Below, piece by piece: positions 1 to 6,673 of a stretch of DNA of 14,058 nt (positions are counted from its first letter, which is position 1; each line of letters starts with the position of its first letter). The notes under the pieces were generated by a model, which had not been told where the DNA came from, made no database searches, and saw nothing but the letters and a program-made list of their open reading frames with translations. Made by a program: the position numbers and the translations under genes. The DNA is from Pseudomonadota bacterium (GTDB lineage Bacteria > Desulfobacterota > Desulfobacteria > Desulfobacterales > RPRI01): contig JAHJQU010000089.1 of NCBI GenBank assembly GCA_018819005.1, positions 1 through 14,058 on the forward strand, written 5' to 3'.

Positions 1-49
1 AAGGGCCATTTCCGGATGGAAACTAATTAAGTCTGGATTTGTTCTTTAT

Positions 50-140
50 GTCATTCCCGCGAAAGCGGGGCACATAGTGAAGCACCAGCGCTATCCAGTC
101 TTTTAAACAAGTTCTGGACTCCCGTTTTCACGGGAGTGAC
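50..140. repeat. Inverted-repeat intergenic element with two small hairpins
   Basis: The ends are inverted copies of each other: GTCATTCCCGCGAAAGCGGG at 50-69 against the complement of CCCGTTTTCACGGGAGTGAC at 121-140. Each end is itself a hairpin: CCCGC-GAAA-GCGGG (56-69) and CCCGT-TTTC-ACGGG (121-134). A smaller TCCAG/CTGGA pair lies inside (94-98, 114-118). The GTCATTCCCGCGAAAGCGGG type of end is a widespread intergenic repeat in proteobacteria (family knowledge). It lies directly upstream of the cvpA-like gene. Bases 1-49 and 141-190 hold nothing I recognise. Confidence 0.7.
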
Positions 141-210
141 GACTTGAGACTTTTTACTGGACTGTAAATACTGCTTCCAACATAAAGGCCGACAAAGAGG
201 AAACATAAAT

Positions 211-732
211 ATGTTTGATATTATTTTAATTATAATTCTGTTCTATTGCTTTATCAGAGGTATCTTCAGGGGACTTCTCAAGGAGTTCTCATCTCTTATA
301 GGTGTGCTTGGCGGCTTTTATGCTGCGTACACTCACTACAAGGGCGCCGGAATATATCTGAAAAGATGGATATCCGATCCCAATTATATTAACATATTAA
401 GTTTTTTGATAATTTTTCTCTGCGTATTTCTTATAATCAGTGCCCTTGGAATCGTTATCAAATACGTTCTCAAGATCGTTTTTCTTGGATGGGTTGACCG
501 TGTTTTTGGAGGAGCCTTTGGAATATTGAAGGGAATATTGATAGGCTCTGTCTTGTTGGTAGTATTTACCGCATTCCTTTCAAAAGATTCAGACATGATA
601 AAAAACTCGAGACTTTCCCAATATATTACAACAATCTCCGATAAAATGATAAAAGTGACTCCGAAAGACCTGAAGAATGAGTACCAGATGAAAAGGCAGG
701 ATATTGAAAAAGCTTGGAAGAAAATCAAATAA
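211..732 (+). CDS. CvpA family membrane protein
   Basis: This 173-residue protein has the CvpA/colicin V production fold. A hydrophobic N-terminal segment (about residues 1-20) carries a family-typical FDIILIIIL...RGIFRGLLKE opening. Further hydrophobic stretches lie near 28-45, 60-86 and 96-124, with the glycine-rich VFGGAFGILKGILIG motif in the last. The tail after about residue 130 is charged and cytoplasmic-looking. It is an inner-membrane protein; the family was named in E. coli for a need in colicin V secretion, but its general role is poorly defined. The ATG follows GAGG at 197-200, a slightly long spacing. Its end overlaps or abuts mazG, so the two are probably one transcript. The family call is fairly secure; the function is not. 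Confidence 0.8.
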   Translation: MFDIILIIILFYCFIRGIFRGLLKEFSSLIGVLGGFYAAYTHYKGAGIYLKRWISDPNYINILSFLIIFLCVFLIISALGIVIKYVLKIVFLGWVDRVFGGAFGILKGILIGSVLLVVFTAFLSKDSDMIKNSRLSQYITTISDKMIKVTPKDLKNEYQMKRQDIEKAWKKIK

Positions 733-1511
733 ATAACAAAGTGACGAATTTAAAAAGATTGATTGAACTTATCGAAACGCTCAGAGGGGAAAATGGATGC
801 CCGTGGGATAAAACACAAACAGCAAGGACAATGGCCATTTACCTTCTGGAAGAAGTTTATGAGCTGGTTGATGCCATAGAAACAGAAAATCCCGATGAAA
901 TTTGCGAAGAACTCGGTGATGTTCTGTTTCATATTTTTTTTATAGCAAGGCTCTTTGAAGAAAAAGGGGCTTTTGACATCTGGGATGTGGCCGGAGTTAA
1001 CAAAGAAAAAATGGTTCGGAGGCACCCTCACGTTTTTGGTTCCGAAAGCGCTGAAAATGCAGGCGAGGTGAGAAGACGCTGGCATACCATAAAGAAGAAC
1101 GAAAAGAACCATATGAAGCATCAATCTGTTCTCGATTCCGTGCCCGGAGGACTCCCTGCTCTCATGCGCGCGTACAGAATTTCGGAACGAGCAGGAAGAA
1201 CCGGATTCGACTGGAATAATATCGAAGGCGTGATGCTAAAGGCCGAAGAAGAGTGGTCCGAATTTCAATGCGCCCTTAATAAAAAAAACGAGGCCGATAT
1301 TTCCGTTGAATTCGGAGATATACTTTTTACCCTTGTCAATGTTGCGCGCTTTGCGGCAATTCACCCTGAAACCGCATTGAAGGATTCGATAAAAAAATTC
1401 GAAGCACGTTTCAGACAGATGGAAAAAACAGTGGCAGAGAGCGGAAGAAGCCTTGATGCTGTGTCCCGGAGTGAACTTGATATGCTGTGGGAGAAAGTGA
1501 AAAAGGCATGA
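714..1511 (+). CDS. mazG: Nucleoside triphosphate pyrophosphohydrolase MazG, two-domain form
   Basis: MazG hydrolyses NTPs to NMP and pyrophosphate, with a house-cleaning role and, in E. coli, a role in lowering ppGpp. The protein has the two tandem MazG domains of the full-length enzyme. The first opens with GENGCPWDKTQT, then EEVYELVDAIE and EELGDVLF (the E-E-x-x-E and E-x-x-D metal-binding helices). RRHPHVFG and RRRWHTIK follow. The second domain has EEEWSEFQ and EFGDILFTLVNVAR. The 265-residue length matches the family. The start is uncertain: TTG at 714 overlaps the cvpA-like gene by 19 bp, while in-frame GTG at 741 leaves an 8-bp gap and fits the usual N-terminus better. Neither has a good ribosome site. 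The gene is likely co-transcribed with the cvpA-like gene. Confidence 0.93.
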   Translation: MEENQINNKVTNLKRLIELIETLRGENGCPWDKTQTARTMAIYLLEEVYELVDAIETENPDEICEELGDVLFHIFFIARLFEEKGAFDIWDVAGVNKEKMVRRHPHVFGSESAENAGEVRRRWHTIKKNEKNHMKHQSVLDSVPGGLPALMRAYRISERAGRTGFDWNNIEGVMLKAEEEWSEFQCALNKKNEADISVEFGDILFTLVNVARFAAIHPETALKDSIKKFEARFRQMEKTVAESGRSLDAVSRSELDMLWEKVKKA

Positions 1512-1558
1512 GGCGGAAATCGAGAGGCGTGAGAAGAATATTTAAAAGCCGAACGCAG

Positions 1559-1705
1559 AATATCGGACATCGAATATCGAATATCAGAGATCAGGGAAAA
1601 TAGAAGGTTTTTCACTTGACCCCTCGAATCCTCGGCCCCTTGAATCCTTTATTCCCTCCGAAGTACGATGTTCGATGTTCGAACCAGGAACCAGGAACCA
1701 GGAAC
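1559..1705. repeat. Composite of period-7 and period-8 short tandem repeats between mazG and hisH
   Basis: Most of the 209-bp gap is short tandem repeats. 1559-1593 reads as five 7-mers (AATATCG, GACATCG, AATATCG, AATATCA, GAGATCA). 1621-1660 reads as five degenerate 8-mers (CCCTCGAA, TCCTCGGC, CCCTTGAA, TCCTTTAT, TCCCTCCG). 1666-1705 reads as 7-mers again (CGATGTT x2, CGAACCA, GGAACCA x2, GGAAC). The 14-mer CTTGACCCCTCGAA at 1615-1628 recurs at 8690-8703. No terminator or promoter is visible in this gap. Confidence 0.85.
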
Positions 1706-1720
1706 TATAAAACTTAGATT

Positions 1721-2350
1721 ATGATTGCGATAATTGATTACGATGCCGGAAACCTTACAAGCGTTGCAAGAGCTGTAACTCACATAGGATTCAAGTGCAT
1801 TATCACAAACGATACAAAAGAGATAGGCAAAGCCGAACGTATCATCTTTCCGGGAGTCGGGGCAGCCGGTTCCGCCATGGAAAGCATAAAACGTCTTGGT
1901 CTTGATGAAGCCATAAAAGAGGCCTTTTCATCAGGCAAACCGATCCTCGGCATATGTATTGGAACACAGGTTATCATGGATTACAGCGAGGAAAACGACA
2001 CAAAATGTCTTGGGATCATAGCCGGAAAAGTTCTTTCTTTCAAATTTGATGCGATCCGGGAAAACGGAGCCGGACTTAAGATACCCCACATGGGATGGAA
2101 TCGTATAATATTGCGGAAGAGGCATTTTATACTGTCTGATCTGAAAGAAGAAGACGAGTTCTATTTTGTTCATGGATATTATCCGGCGCCCGATGACCCT
2201 GCTCATTTAATCGGAACAACTGATTATGGAATTTCATTTCCATCAGTTATCGGATATAAAAATATAATAGCCACCCAATTCCATCCCGAAAAAAGCGGAA
2301 GACAGGGGCTTGCAATACTTAAAAACTTCTGTGCGTGGAAACCATGTTAA
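1721..2350 (+). CDS. hisH: Imidazole glycerol phosphate synthase, glutaminase subunit HisH
   Basis: HisH is the class I glutamine amidotransferase that supplies ammonia to HisF, for closure of the imidazole ring in histidine synthesis. The triad is visible: Cys79 in GICIGTQ, and His188 and Glu190 in ATQFHPEKS. The PGVG oxyanion loop (44-47) and the HisH-typical IPHMGWN (121-127) and FVHGYY are present. The 209-residue length is close to the usual 195-215. The ATG at 1721 gives the canonical MIAIIDYDAGN start, though no clear ribosome site precedes it. The gene overlaps hisF by 7 bp, consistent with a coupled heterodimer. No other his gene is in the window, so a role in a non-histidine pathway (as for HisH/HisF-like pairs in surface-sugar loci) cannot be excluded; the neighbours do not point that way. 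Confidence 0.93.
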   Translation: MIAIIDYDAGNLTSVARAVTHIGFKCIITNDTKEIGKAERIIFPGVGAAGSAMESIKRLGLDEAIKEAFSSGKPILGICIGTQVIMDYSEENDTKCLGIIAGKVLSFKFDAIRENGAGLKIPHMGWNRIILRKRHFILSDLKEEDEFYFVHGYYPAPDDPAHLIGTTDYGISFPSVIGYKNIIATQFHPEKSGRQGLAILKNFCAWKPC

Positions 2351-3123
2351 GCAAACGCATTATTCCCTGCTTTGATGTTCGCGACGGCAAAACAACAAAA
2401 GGGATAAAATTCAAAGACAACGTGGATATCGGTGATCCGGTTGAGATGGCCCGCTTTTATTATGAAGCCGGAGCAGATGAGATCGTCTTTTATGACATCA
2501 CAGCCTCAAGTGACAAAAGGGATATAATGATAGACGTGGTAAGGCGCGTTGCCGAAACCATATTTATCCCTTTCTCTGTCGGAGGCGGAATACGCACAAT
2601 TGAAGACATGCGCAAAGTCCTTTTGGCAGGAGCTGAAAAAGTAAGCGTCAATTCGGCTGCCGTAAAAAACCCGGAAATTATTTCGAAAGGGGCCGAAGCC
2701 TTCGGGAACCAGTGTATCGTCCTCGGCATGGACGTTAAATATGTCGGGAAAAGCGAAAAGATTCCTTCAGGATATGAGATAGTGATAAACGGTGGCAGAA
2801 CCTTCATGGGAATCGATGCGCTTAAATGGGCAATAGATGCGGAAAAGCTTGGCGCGGGCGAGATATGCTTAAACTCGATTGATGCGGACGGAACCTGTGA
2901 AGGCTATGCGTTAAATCTCACGTCCCTTATCTCAGAAAATGTCGGGATACCGGTGATCGCTTCCGGCGGTGCAGGCAAACCGGAACATCTTTATGATGTT
3001 CTGACAAAGGGAAAGGCTGATGCCGCGCTGATCGCCTCGATGGTGCATTACGGCACATACTCGATTTCGGGAATAAAATCCTATCTTGATAAAAACGGAG
3101 TAAAGGTAAGAAAGAGCTGGTGA
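2344..3123 (+). CDS. hisF: Imidazole glycerol phosphate synthase, cyclase subunit HisF
   Basis: HisF is the (beta/alpha)8 subunit that joins ammonia from HisH with PRFAR, giving imidazole glycerol phosphate and AICAR. Counting from ATG 2344, the two catalytic aspartates fall exactly at Asp11 (IIPCFDV) and Asp130 (GMDVKY). The phosphate-binding loops SVGGGIRT (78-85) and IASGGAGKPEH, and the DADGTCEGY loop, are present. The length is 259 residues, as usual. An in-frame GTG lies three codons upstream (2335), but ATG 2344 gives the canonical MLSKRIIPCFDV start. The start sits within the hisH stop region (ATGTTAA), so translation is probably coupled. It converges with the next gene, 19 bp away, with no terminator between. 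Confidence 0.95.
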   Translation: MLSKRIIPCFDVRDGKTTKGIKFKDNVDIGDPVEMARFYYEAGADEIVFYDITASSDKRDIMIDVVRRVAETIFIPFSVGGGIRTIEDMRKVLLAGAEKVSVNSAAVKNPEIISKGAEAFGNQCIVLGMDVKYVGKSEKIPSGYEIVINGGRTFMGIDALKWAIDAEKLGAGEICLNSIDADGTCEGYALNLTSLISENVGIPVIASGGAGKPEHLYDVLTKGKADAALIASMVHYGTYSISGIKSYLDKNGVKVRKSW

Positions 3124-3142
3124 CACTTTCTTTCCATTCACC

Positions 3143-3595
3143 TCACCCTCTGTTCATCCAATCGGAATCGTTCAGGGATATTTCCCGGGAAATCTTCTTC
3201 CCGCTCTTATCAATAACATTATAAACATAGTTTTTATTCTCCCTGATTGACTTGTCTTTATCCTTATTTATTCCCGATGCAGGCTCAAGTTCAGATGTCT
3301 GAAGTTCTCCGCCACAATCAGCGGAGAATTTTCGATCGTTGGAAATAGTCTCTTTTTTTGACTCGCTCGCTCGCTGTTTCGGCTCAATACCACTGTTGCA
3401 GATATCATTTATTCTGCCCGTGATATCATTTATTATTCTCTCTGCAATTATCCGGCCGTCTGCTTTAGAAACAGGTTCGCCGTTGCTTGAAGGCAGATTC
3501 TCTTCACAAAACCGTTCTTTTTTATCTTCCCCGTTACTCAACTTATCCACATAAACCTGGATTATATGATGCATCTGATAACTTGATAATCGCAT
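3143..3595 (-). CDS. Small hydrophilic hypothetical protein, possibly DVU0524-like
   Basis: The 150-residue protein is very polar, with no signal peptide, membrane segment or recognised catalytic motif. The N-terminus (MRLSSYQMHHIIQVYVDKLS) and a C-terminal segment near 128-145 (VIDKSGKKISREISLNDSDW) are the ordered-looking parts. The middle, about 35-125, is rich in Glu, Lys, Ser and Asn and looks disordered. The N-terminus resembles, from memory, the deltaproteobacterial DVU0524 family found near flgM; no flagellar gene is nearby, so I treat this as a weak lead. ATG 3595 is preceded by an AGGGGGA-type ribosome site (about 3606-3612). The 84-bp MITE candidate lies just upstream. Part of the reading frame contains a CTCG tandem (3362-3374). 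Confidence 0.65.
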   Translation of the reverse strand: MRLSSYQMHHIIQVYVDKLSNGEDKKERFCEENLPSSNGEPVSKADGRIIAERIINDITGRINDICNSGIEPKQRASESKKETISNDRKFSADCGGELQTSELEPASGINKDKDKSIRENKNYVYNVIDKSGKKISREISLNDSDWMNRG

Positions 3596-3621
3596 GTACT
3601 TGCTTTCCCCCTTAACTTCTG

Positions 3622-3705
3622 AGGCAATTGCAAAATTTTCAAAAATTCCCTCTCCCCTTGTGGGATAGGGATAGGGTGAAGGGAAACATACTTTTGCAAT
3701 TGGCT
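3622..3705. mobile_element. MITE candidate with terminal inverted repeats and 6-bp flanking duplication
   Basis: The ends are 14-bp inverted repeats with one mismatch: AGGCAATTGCAAAA at 3622-3635 and the complement of TTTTGCAATTGGCT at 3692-3705, of which 11 bp are perfect. CTTCTG occurs immediately outside both ends (3616-3621 and 3706-3711), as a target-site duplication would. The interior contains an imperfect palindrome: CCCTCTCCCC on the left against GGGATAGGG and GGGTGAAGGG on the right. This is a widely dispersed intergenic motif type. No ORF lies inside, so any movement would need a transposase supplied elsewhere. It sits between the Nudix gene and the hypothetical gene. Confidence 0.65.
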
Positions 3706-3743
3706 CTTCTGTTTAATAATAAATAATATTTCTGCAATTCAGG

Positions 3744-4256
3744 TTATATAATGTGAGTACTGTATGACGCATAATAAATTCTTATAAACATGAGATGACT
3801 CTTAAATGCTATTTCAGGAAGCTCCGTATAATTAAACCACTCTGCTTCTGAGGCATCATAACCCGTACACAAGATACCGCTGTAACTTTTAACAAGATAG
3901 CCGACCATGAGGACTGTATCATACTGGGAACTCGGGCTTGAAGTCACCCCAATAAGCATCTCTATCTTACCCTCAAGTCCGGTCTCTTCCTTAAGCTCCC
4001 TCAGGGCGCCTCCATCAGGGTTTTCACCAAGTTCGATAAATCCTCCTGGCAGGCACCAGAAGCCCTTCTTCGGTTCAATATTCCGCTTTACGAGAAGGAC
4101 CCTTTCTGTTTCATCGATTGTTACTATGCAAGTGGCCGGAACAGGGTTTTCATAAACAGGCTCGTTGCAATGTTCGCAATAAAGACGCAGCCTTTCATCA
4201 CTCAACCTTTCCGTAAGTTTGTTACCACAGTAGTGGCAGTTTGTCTTTTTCCGCAT
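3744..4256 (-). CDS. Nudix hydrolase with N-terminal zinc ribbon
   Basis: This is a Nudix-superfamily pyrophosphohydrolase of 170 residues. A zinc ribbon comes first: Cys7-x2-Cys10 and Cys27-x2-Cys30. The complete Nudix box spans residues 72-94: G72, E78, R86-E87, E90-E91, G93. The SQPWPFPxS signature of NADH pyrophosphatases is absent, so the substrate is probably an ADP-ribose-like or other nucleotide-sugar diphosphate (inference). The start is ATG 4254-4256, which shares its A with the aldolase stop codon (TAATG) and begins right before the zinc ribbon. An in-frame ATG at 4334 would run 26 codons into the aldolase and is unlikely. Translation is probably coupled to the aldolase. Confidence 0.88.
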   Translation of the reverse strand: MRKKTNCHYCGNKLTERLSDERLRLYCEHCNEPVYENPVPATCIVTIDETERVLLVKRNIEPKKGFWCLPGGFIELGENPDGGALRELKEETGLEGKIEMLIGVTSSPSSQYDTVLMVGYLVKSYSGILCTGYDASEAEWFNYTELPEIAFKSHLMFIRIYYASYSTHII

Positions 4257-5548
4257 TAATCGTCGAAATTCCCATTCGAGCCTTTGTCCGATGTTATTGA
4301 AGCCGCACGACTCGTTATTTTTTCGTACGTCCATTCGGAGGGGTCTTCAGACCTCTCAACCTTTGTCCCTGGGTCATACGACCCGGCATCAAGAATTTTT
4401 TGAATAGCAACCGGCGCGGAATCCCTGCCATTAAAAACGTTTGCAATCATATCATAAACAAAATCTTCGACTCTTTTTGCCATTCTTTCCCTGATCTTTT
4501 TCGGCTGACTCATTATTTTGTTCTCAAAAGCAAGGTTAAGCGACTTGTAGTTTCCGCCTTTCCAACCCTTTGAATCCGCATAGGCAACCATCTGTTCCCA
4601 CAGATCTTCGGAAACGCCCTGGCCTTTCACCTTAATAAAATCACCCTTTTCGTCTAGCAATGCATTCCCGTAGTCATTGACTTCAAGCCCCCATGAAATC
4701 ATCTGAAGGGCAGTCGCGACGTTTGCCTTCGTTGTTCTGGTTCTTGCAGCTATCTCTCTTAGCTTGTCGGAGTTGTTTCCGGATGTACCGTGCTGTGCTC
4801 CTGATATTTTATATTTTTCCAGAGCATCGTGGATGCTGAGGGTCAAATCAACCTGAATTCCCTGGCCGCTTGCTTCTATACCATGGGTGGTCCCGTTGTT
4901 TAACGCAATCCAATCCGGAAAAATATTATGCGCATTTAATCCCTGAATCAGAAAGAGGGCTTCTTCAACCGTCGAGAGCCCGGCCTTTCCCTTGATTTCA
5001 CCGACTTCGGTTTCAAGCCCGGCCCACGCCGGAATAAAAGAGCTTAGCTCAATATTTGCCAGAAGATTTTTATCATCCGGCATGTGGGATGCGTCAATAG
5101 CGATAGATGTCAGTCCTGCTTCAAAAAGAGTGGGAATCTCTATTTTTGCAGCATCAACATCCTGTGCTTTTTTTATTCCATAATGGTCTGCGTGTATTGC
5201 GACAGGAACTGTAATGCCGAGTTCATTACAGAGGGCATCAGCCTGCCTTGCAATATTCCAGTAATTGACCGCGCAATATGCGCTTGATCCGCCCTCCGAT
5301 TTGGCAATCTCAATAATTATTGTGGAATTGGCTCTCTGAGCAGCCTGAAGAACTCCCCGAATTATAATATTGCTTCTCCCGTTGGCAGCCATCGCAATAG
5401 CCTTGCCTTTGGCCATCATGGCCCTGTCGATAAATTTTCCGCTAACGATAAGGGCTTTGGAATTCGGAAAGAGTTTTACAACGTTAGGGGGGCGACCAGT
5501 TCTGATTGCCCTGTCAAAATCCGAAATACCGTTTGTCATACCTGGCAT
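4256..5548 (-). CDS. fba: Class II (metal-dependent) fructose-bisphosphate aldolase family protein, long form
   Basis: Class II aldolases cleave fructose 1,6-bisphosphate to dihydroxyacetone phosphate and glyceraldehyde 3-phosphate using a zinc ion. The expected elements are present in order: HADH (119-122, zinc ligand and catalytic Asp), ETEVGEIKGK (from 179), NNGTTHG (217-223) and GAQHGTSGN (250-258). At 430 residues it is longer than the common 280-360. The extra length is mostly C-terminal after about residue 300, rich in charged and aromatic residues. The ATG at 5548 is fixed by GGAGGT six bases upstream; an ATG at 5572 would overlap the ABM gene. It lies between the ABM and Nudix genes in one transcript. 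Specificity for another sugar bisphosphate (tagatose type) is possible. Confidence 0.85.
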   Translation of the reverse strand: MPGMTNGISDFDRAIRTGRPPNVVKLFPNSKALIVSGKFIDRAMMAKGKAIAMAANGRSNIIIRGVLQAAQRANSTIIIEIAKSEGGSSAYCAVNYWNIARQADALCNELGITVPVAIHADHYGIKKAQDVDAAKIEIPTLFEAGLTSIAIDASHMPDDKNLLANIELSSFIPAWAGLETEVGEIKGKAGLSTVEEALFLIQGLNAHNIFPDWIALNNGTTHGIEASGQGIQVDLTLSIHDALEKYKISGAQHGTSGNNSDKLREIAARTRTTKANVATALQMISWGLEVNDYGNALLDEKGDFIKVKGQGVSEDLWEQMVAYADSKGWKGGNYKSLNLAFENKIMSQPKKIRERMAKRVEDFVYDMIANVFNGRDSAPVAIQKILDAGSYDPGTKVERSEDPSEWTYEKITSRAASITSDKGSNGNFDD

Positions 5549-5554
5549 GGCTAT

Positions 5555-5560
5555 ACCTCC
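5555..5560 (-). promoter_or_regulatory. Ribosome-binding site that fixes the aldolase start
   Basis: On the minus strand the sequence reads AAAGGAGGTATAGCC directly before ATG 5548. GGAGGT is six bases from the start codon, which chooses this ATG over the upstream in-frame one at 5572. Confidence 0.85.
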
Positions 5561-5568
5561 TTTATTAA

Positions 5569-5853
5569 TCAATAAGCATAAATTTCATATTCGGTTTTTT
5601 TACCAAGAATAATATCTACTTTATTCTGCACTCCAATTCTATCATTGCTTGAAAACCATTTCTCCCAGTCTTCAACCGACTGCCACGTACTGATTACAAG
5701 GTAATCGCTCGGATTGTCAATCCGTTTCAGGGTCTCACCTGAAATGTATCCGGACTGGTTATTTGCAAGCGCTCTCAGCTGTTTCAGAAGAGGAGTTAAA
5801 TATTTCACCTTGTCTTCAGATACAGTTCTTTTGATAATAATTTTAATAGCCAT
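5569..5853 (-). CDS. Antibiotic biosynthesis monooxygenase (ABM) domain protein
   Basis: The 94-residue single-domain protein has the ABM/YgiN ferredoxin-like fold pattern. A first strand with KIIIKRTV is followed by a helix (KVKYLTPLLKQLRALANNQSG). Next come the family-typical GYISGETLKRIDNPSDYLVISTWQSVEDWEKW segment and a final strand at the C-terminus. ABM proteins include quinol monooxygenases, heme-degrading enzymes and proteins of unknown role; I see no residue set that chooses among them. ATG 5853 follows GGGAGGAAAAC, a strong ribosome site. The stop is 20 bp before the aldolase start, so it is probably the first gene of an ABM-aldolase-Nudix operon. I do not see a clear promoter in the 189-bp gap upstream, which is AT-rich and contains no other gene. 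Confidence 0.82.
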   Translation of the reverse strand: MAIKIIIKRTVSEDKVKYLTPLLKQLRALANNQSGYISGETLKRIDNPSDYLVISTWQSVEDWEKWFSSNDRIGVQNKVDIILGKKTEYEIYAY

Positions 5854-6042
5854 GTTTTCCTCCCTGCATCTATAATGTTATATTTATAAGTAATACTAAA
5901 CAGATATAAGAATAAGGGTAACCGGAGTGATGTGCTTTTCGACTTTTTTACGATACTGTCAGAATTATTAAAGTTGCTTCCTGTAAATATATTCTATTTT
6001 CTCCTGCTCTCTGCCTCTGCTGTTTTATCCTGTTATGTTCTT

Positions 6043-6567
6043 CTAATCCCTCTTCTTTGATTTTTCAATTTCAGAATTATACGATTCTGCTTCTGAAGCC
6101 AAAGATTCCCTTTTTGCAGAGTATGTTTTTAATTTTTCGTTATAATCCTGTATCCTTGAATTATATTGCAGCTTCTGCTGATTTGTTTTGAGTTCATTCT
6201 TTATCCGCTCCAATTCTGCTCTCTCTTTTTCTAGAGCATTATATTTATCTTCAAGTTCCAGCTTCTTTTTTTCGAGGCCCTCTCGTGATTTATCAGAAAA
6301 ATCTGTCCTGGCCGACTCTGACTTCTTACCCTGTTCTTCTTCTAACCCCTGCTCTGTCTTCTGTTTTATTACAGGTTCAGAACTGCCCGCATCTGATTCA
6401 TAACCGACGTATCCCTTTGCTTTTACCCTCTGGTTCTTCGGAACTCTATTATAATCATCAGTATAGTACACCTTCCCATCCGGACCGGTGAATTTGAAAA
6501 ATTCTGCTGAAACAGGAAAACAGAACAATAAAACCGTAATGAACGCCAAATATTTTATTTTATCCAT
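6043..6567 (-). CDS. Exported DUF4124 domain protein with C-terminal coiled coil
   Basis: The 174-residue protein opens with a signal peptide (MDKIKYLAFITVLLFCFPVSA, cleavage likely after residue 21). A DUF4124 domain follows directly (22-48): FFKFTGPDGKVYYTDDYNRVP, the F-x-x-D-x-x-G-x-x-x-Y-T-D pattern. A variable linker (55-95) leads into a long charged heptad-like helix (about 96-172), rich in Glu, Lys and Leu. It is therefore periplasmic; DUF4124 proteins have no agreed function. ATG 6567 is chosen because it starts the signal peptide and is preceded by GGGGGAG. An upstream ATG at 6612 would add 15 polar residues before it. The gene is divergent from the lipoprotein gene at 6827 and is probably transcribed alone. 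Confidence 0.82.
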   Translation of the reverse strand: MDKIKYLAFITVLLFCFPVSAEFFKFTGPDGKVYYTDDYNRVPKNQRVKAKGYVGYESDAGSSEPVIKQKTEQGLEEEQGKKSESARTDFSDKSREGLEKKKLELEDKYNALEKERAELERIKNELKTNQQKLQYNSRIQDYNEKLKTYSAKRESLASEAESYNSEIEKSKKRD

Positions 6568-6673
6568 GGACCACTCCCCCTTTTGTGGCTTTGATCGGAA
6601 AAGCGAGCACACTCCCCAAAGTTACCATACTGAATTATAATAAACCTAAAATGTTTTAAGTTCAACAAGTTTT

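Noticed and set aside
384..728. Minus-strand open frame opposite the cvpA-like gene
   Set aside because: It is a shadow of the membrane protein gene, with no ribosome site and no recognisable family.
1559..1705. CRISPR array
   Set aside because: The units are 7-8 bp in direct contact, without unique spacers, and no cas gene is present.
2335..2343. GTG start of HisF three codons upstream
   Set aside because: ATG 2344 gives the canonical N-terminus and places the catalytic residues at Asp11 and Asp130.
3368..3382. 15-mer CGCTCGCTGTTTCGG shared with 11292-11306 as a repeat family
   Set aside because: A single 15-base match in 14 kb, partly in a CTCG tandem, is not far from chance, and the flanks differ.
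4257..4334. 26-residue N-terminal extension of the Nudix protein
   Set aside because: It lies within the aldolase coding end; ATG 4256 with the TAATG junction starts right before the zinc ribbon.
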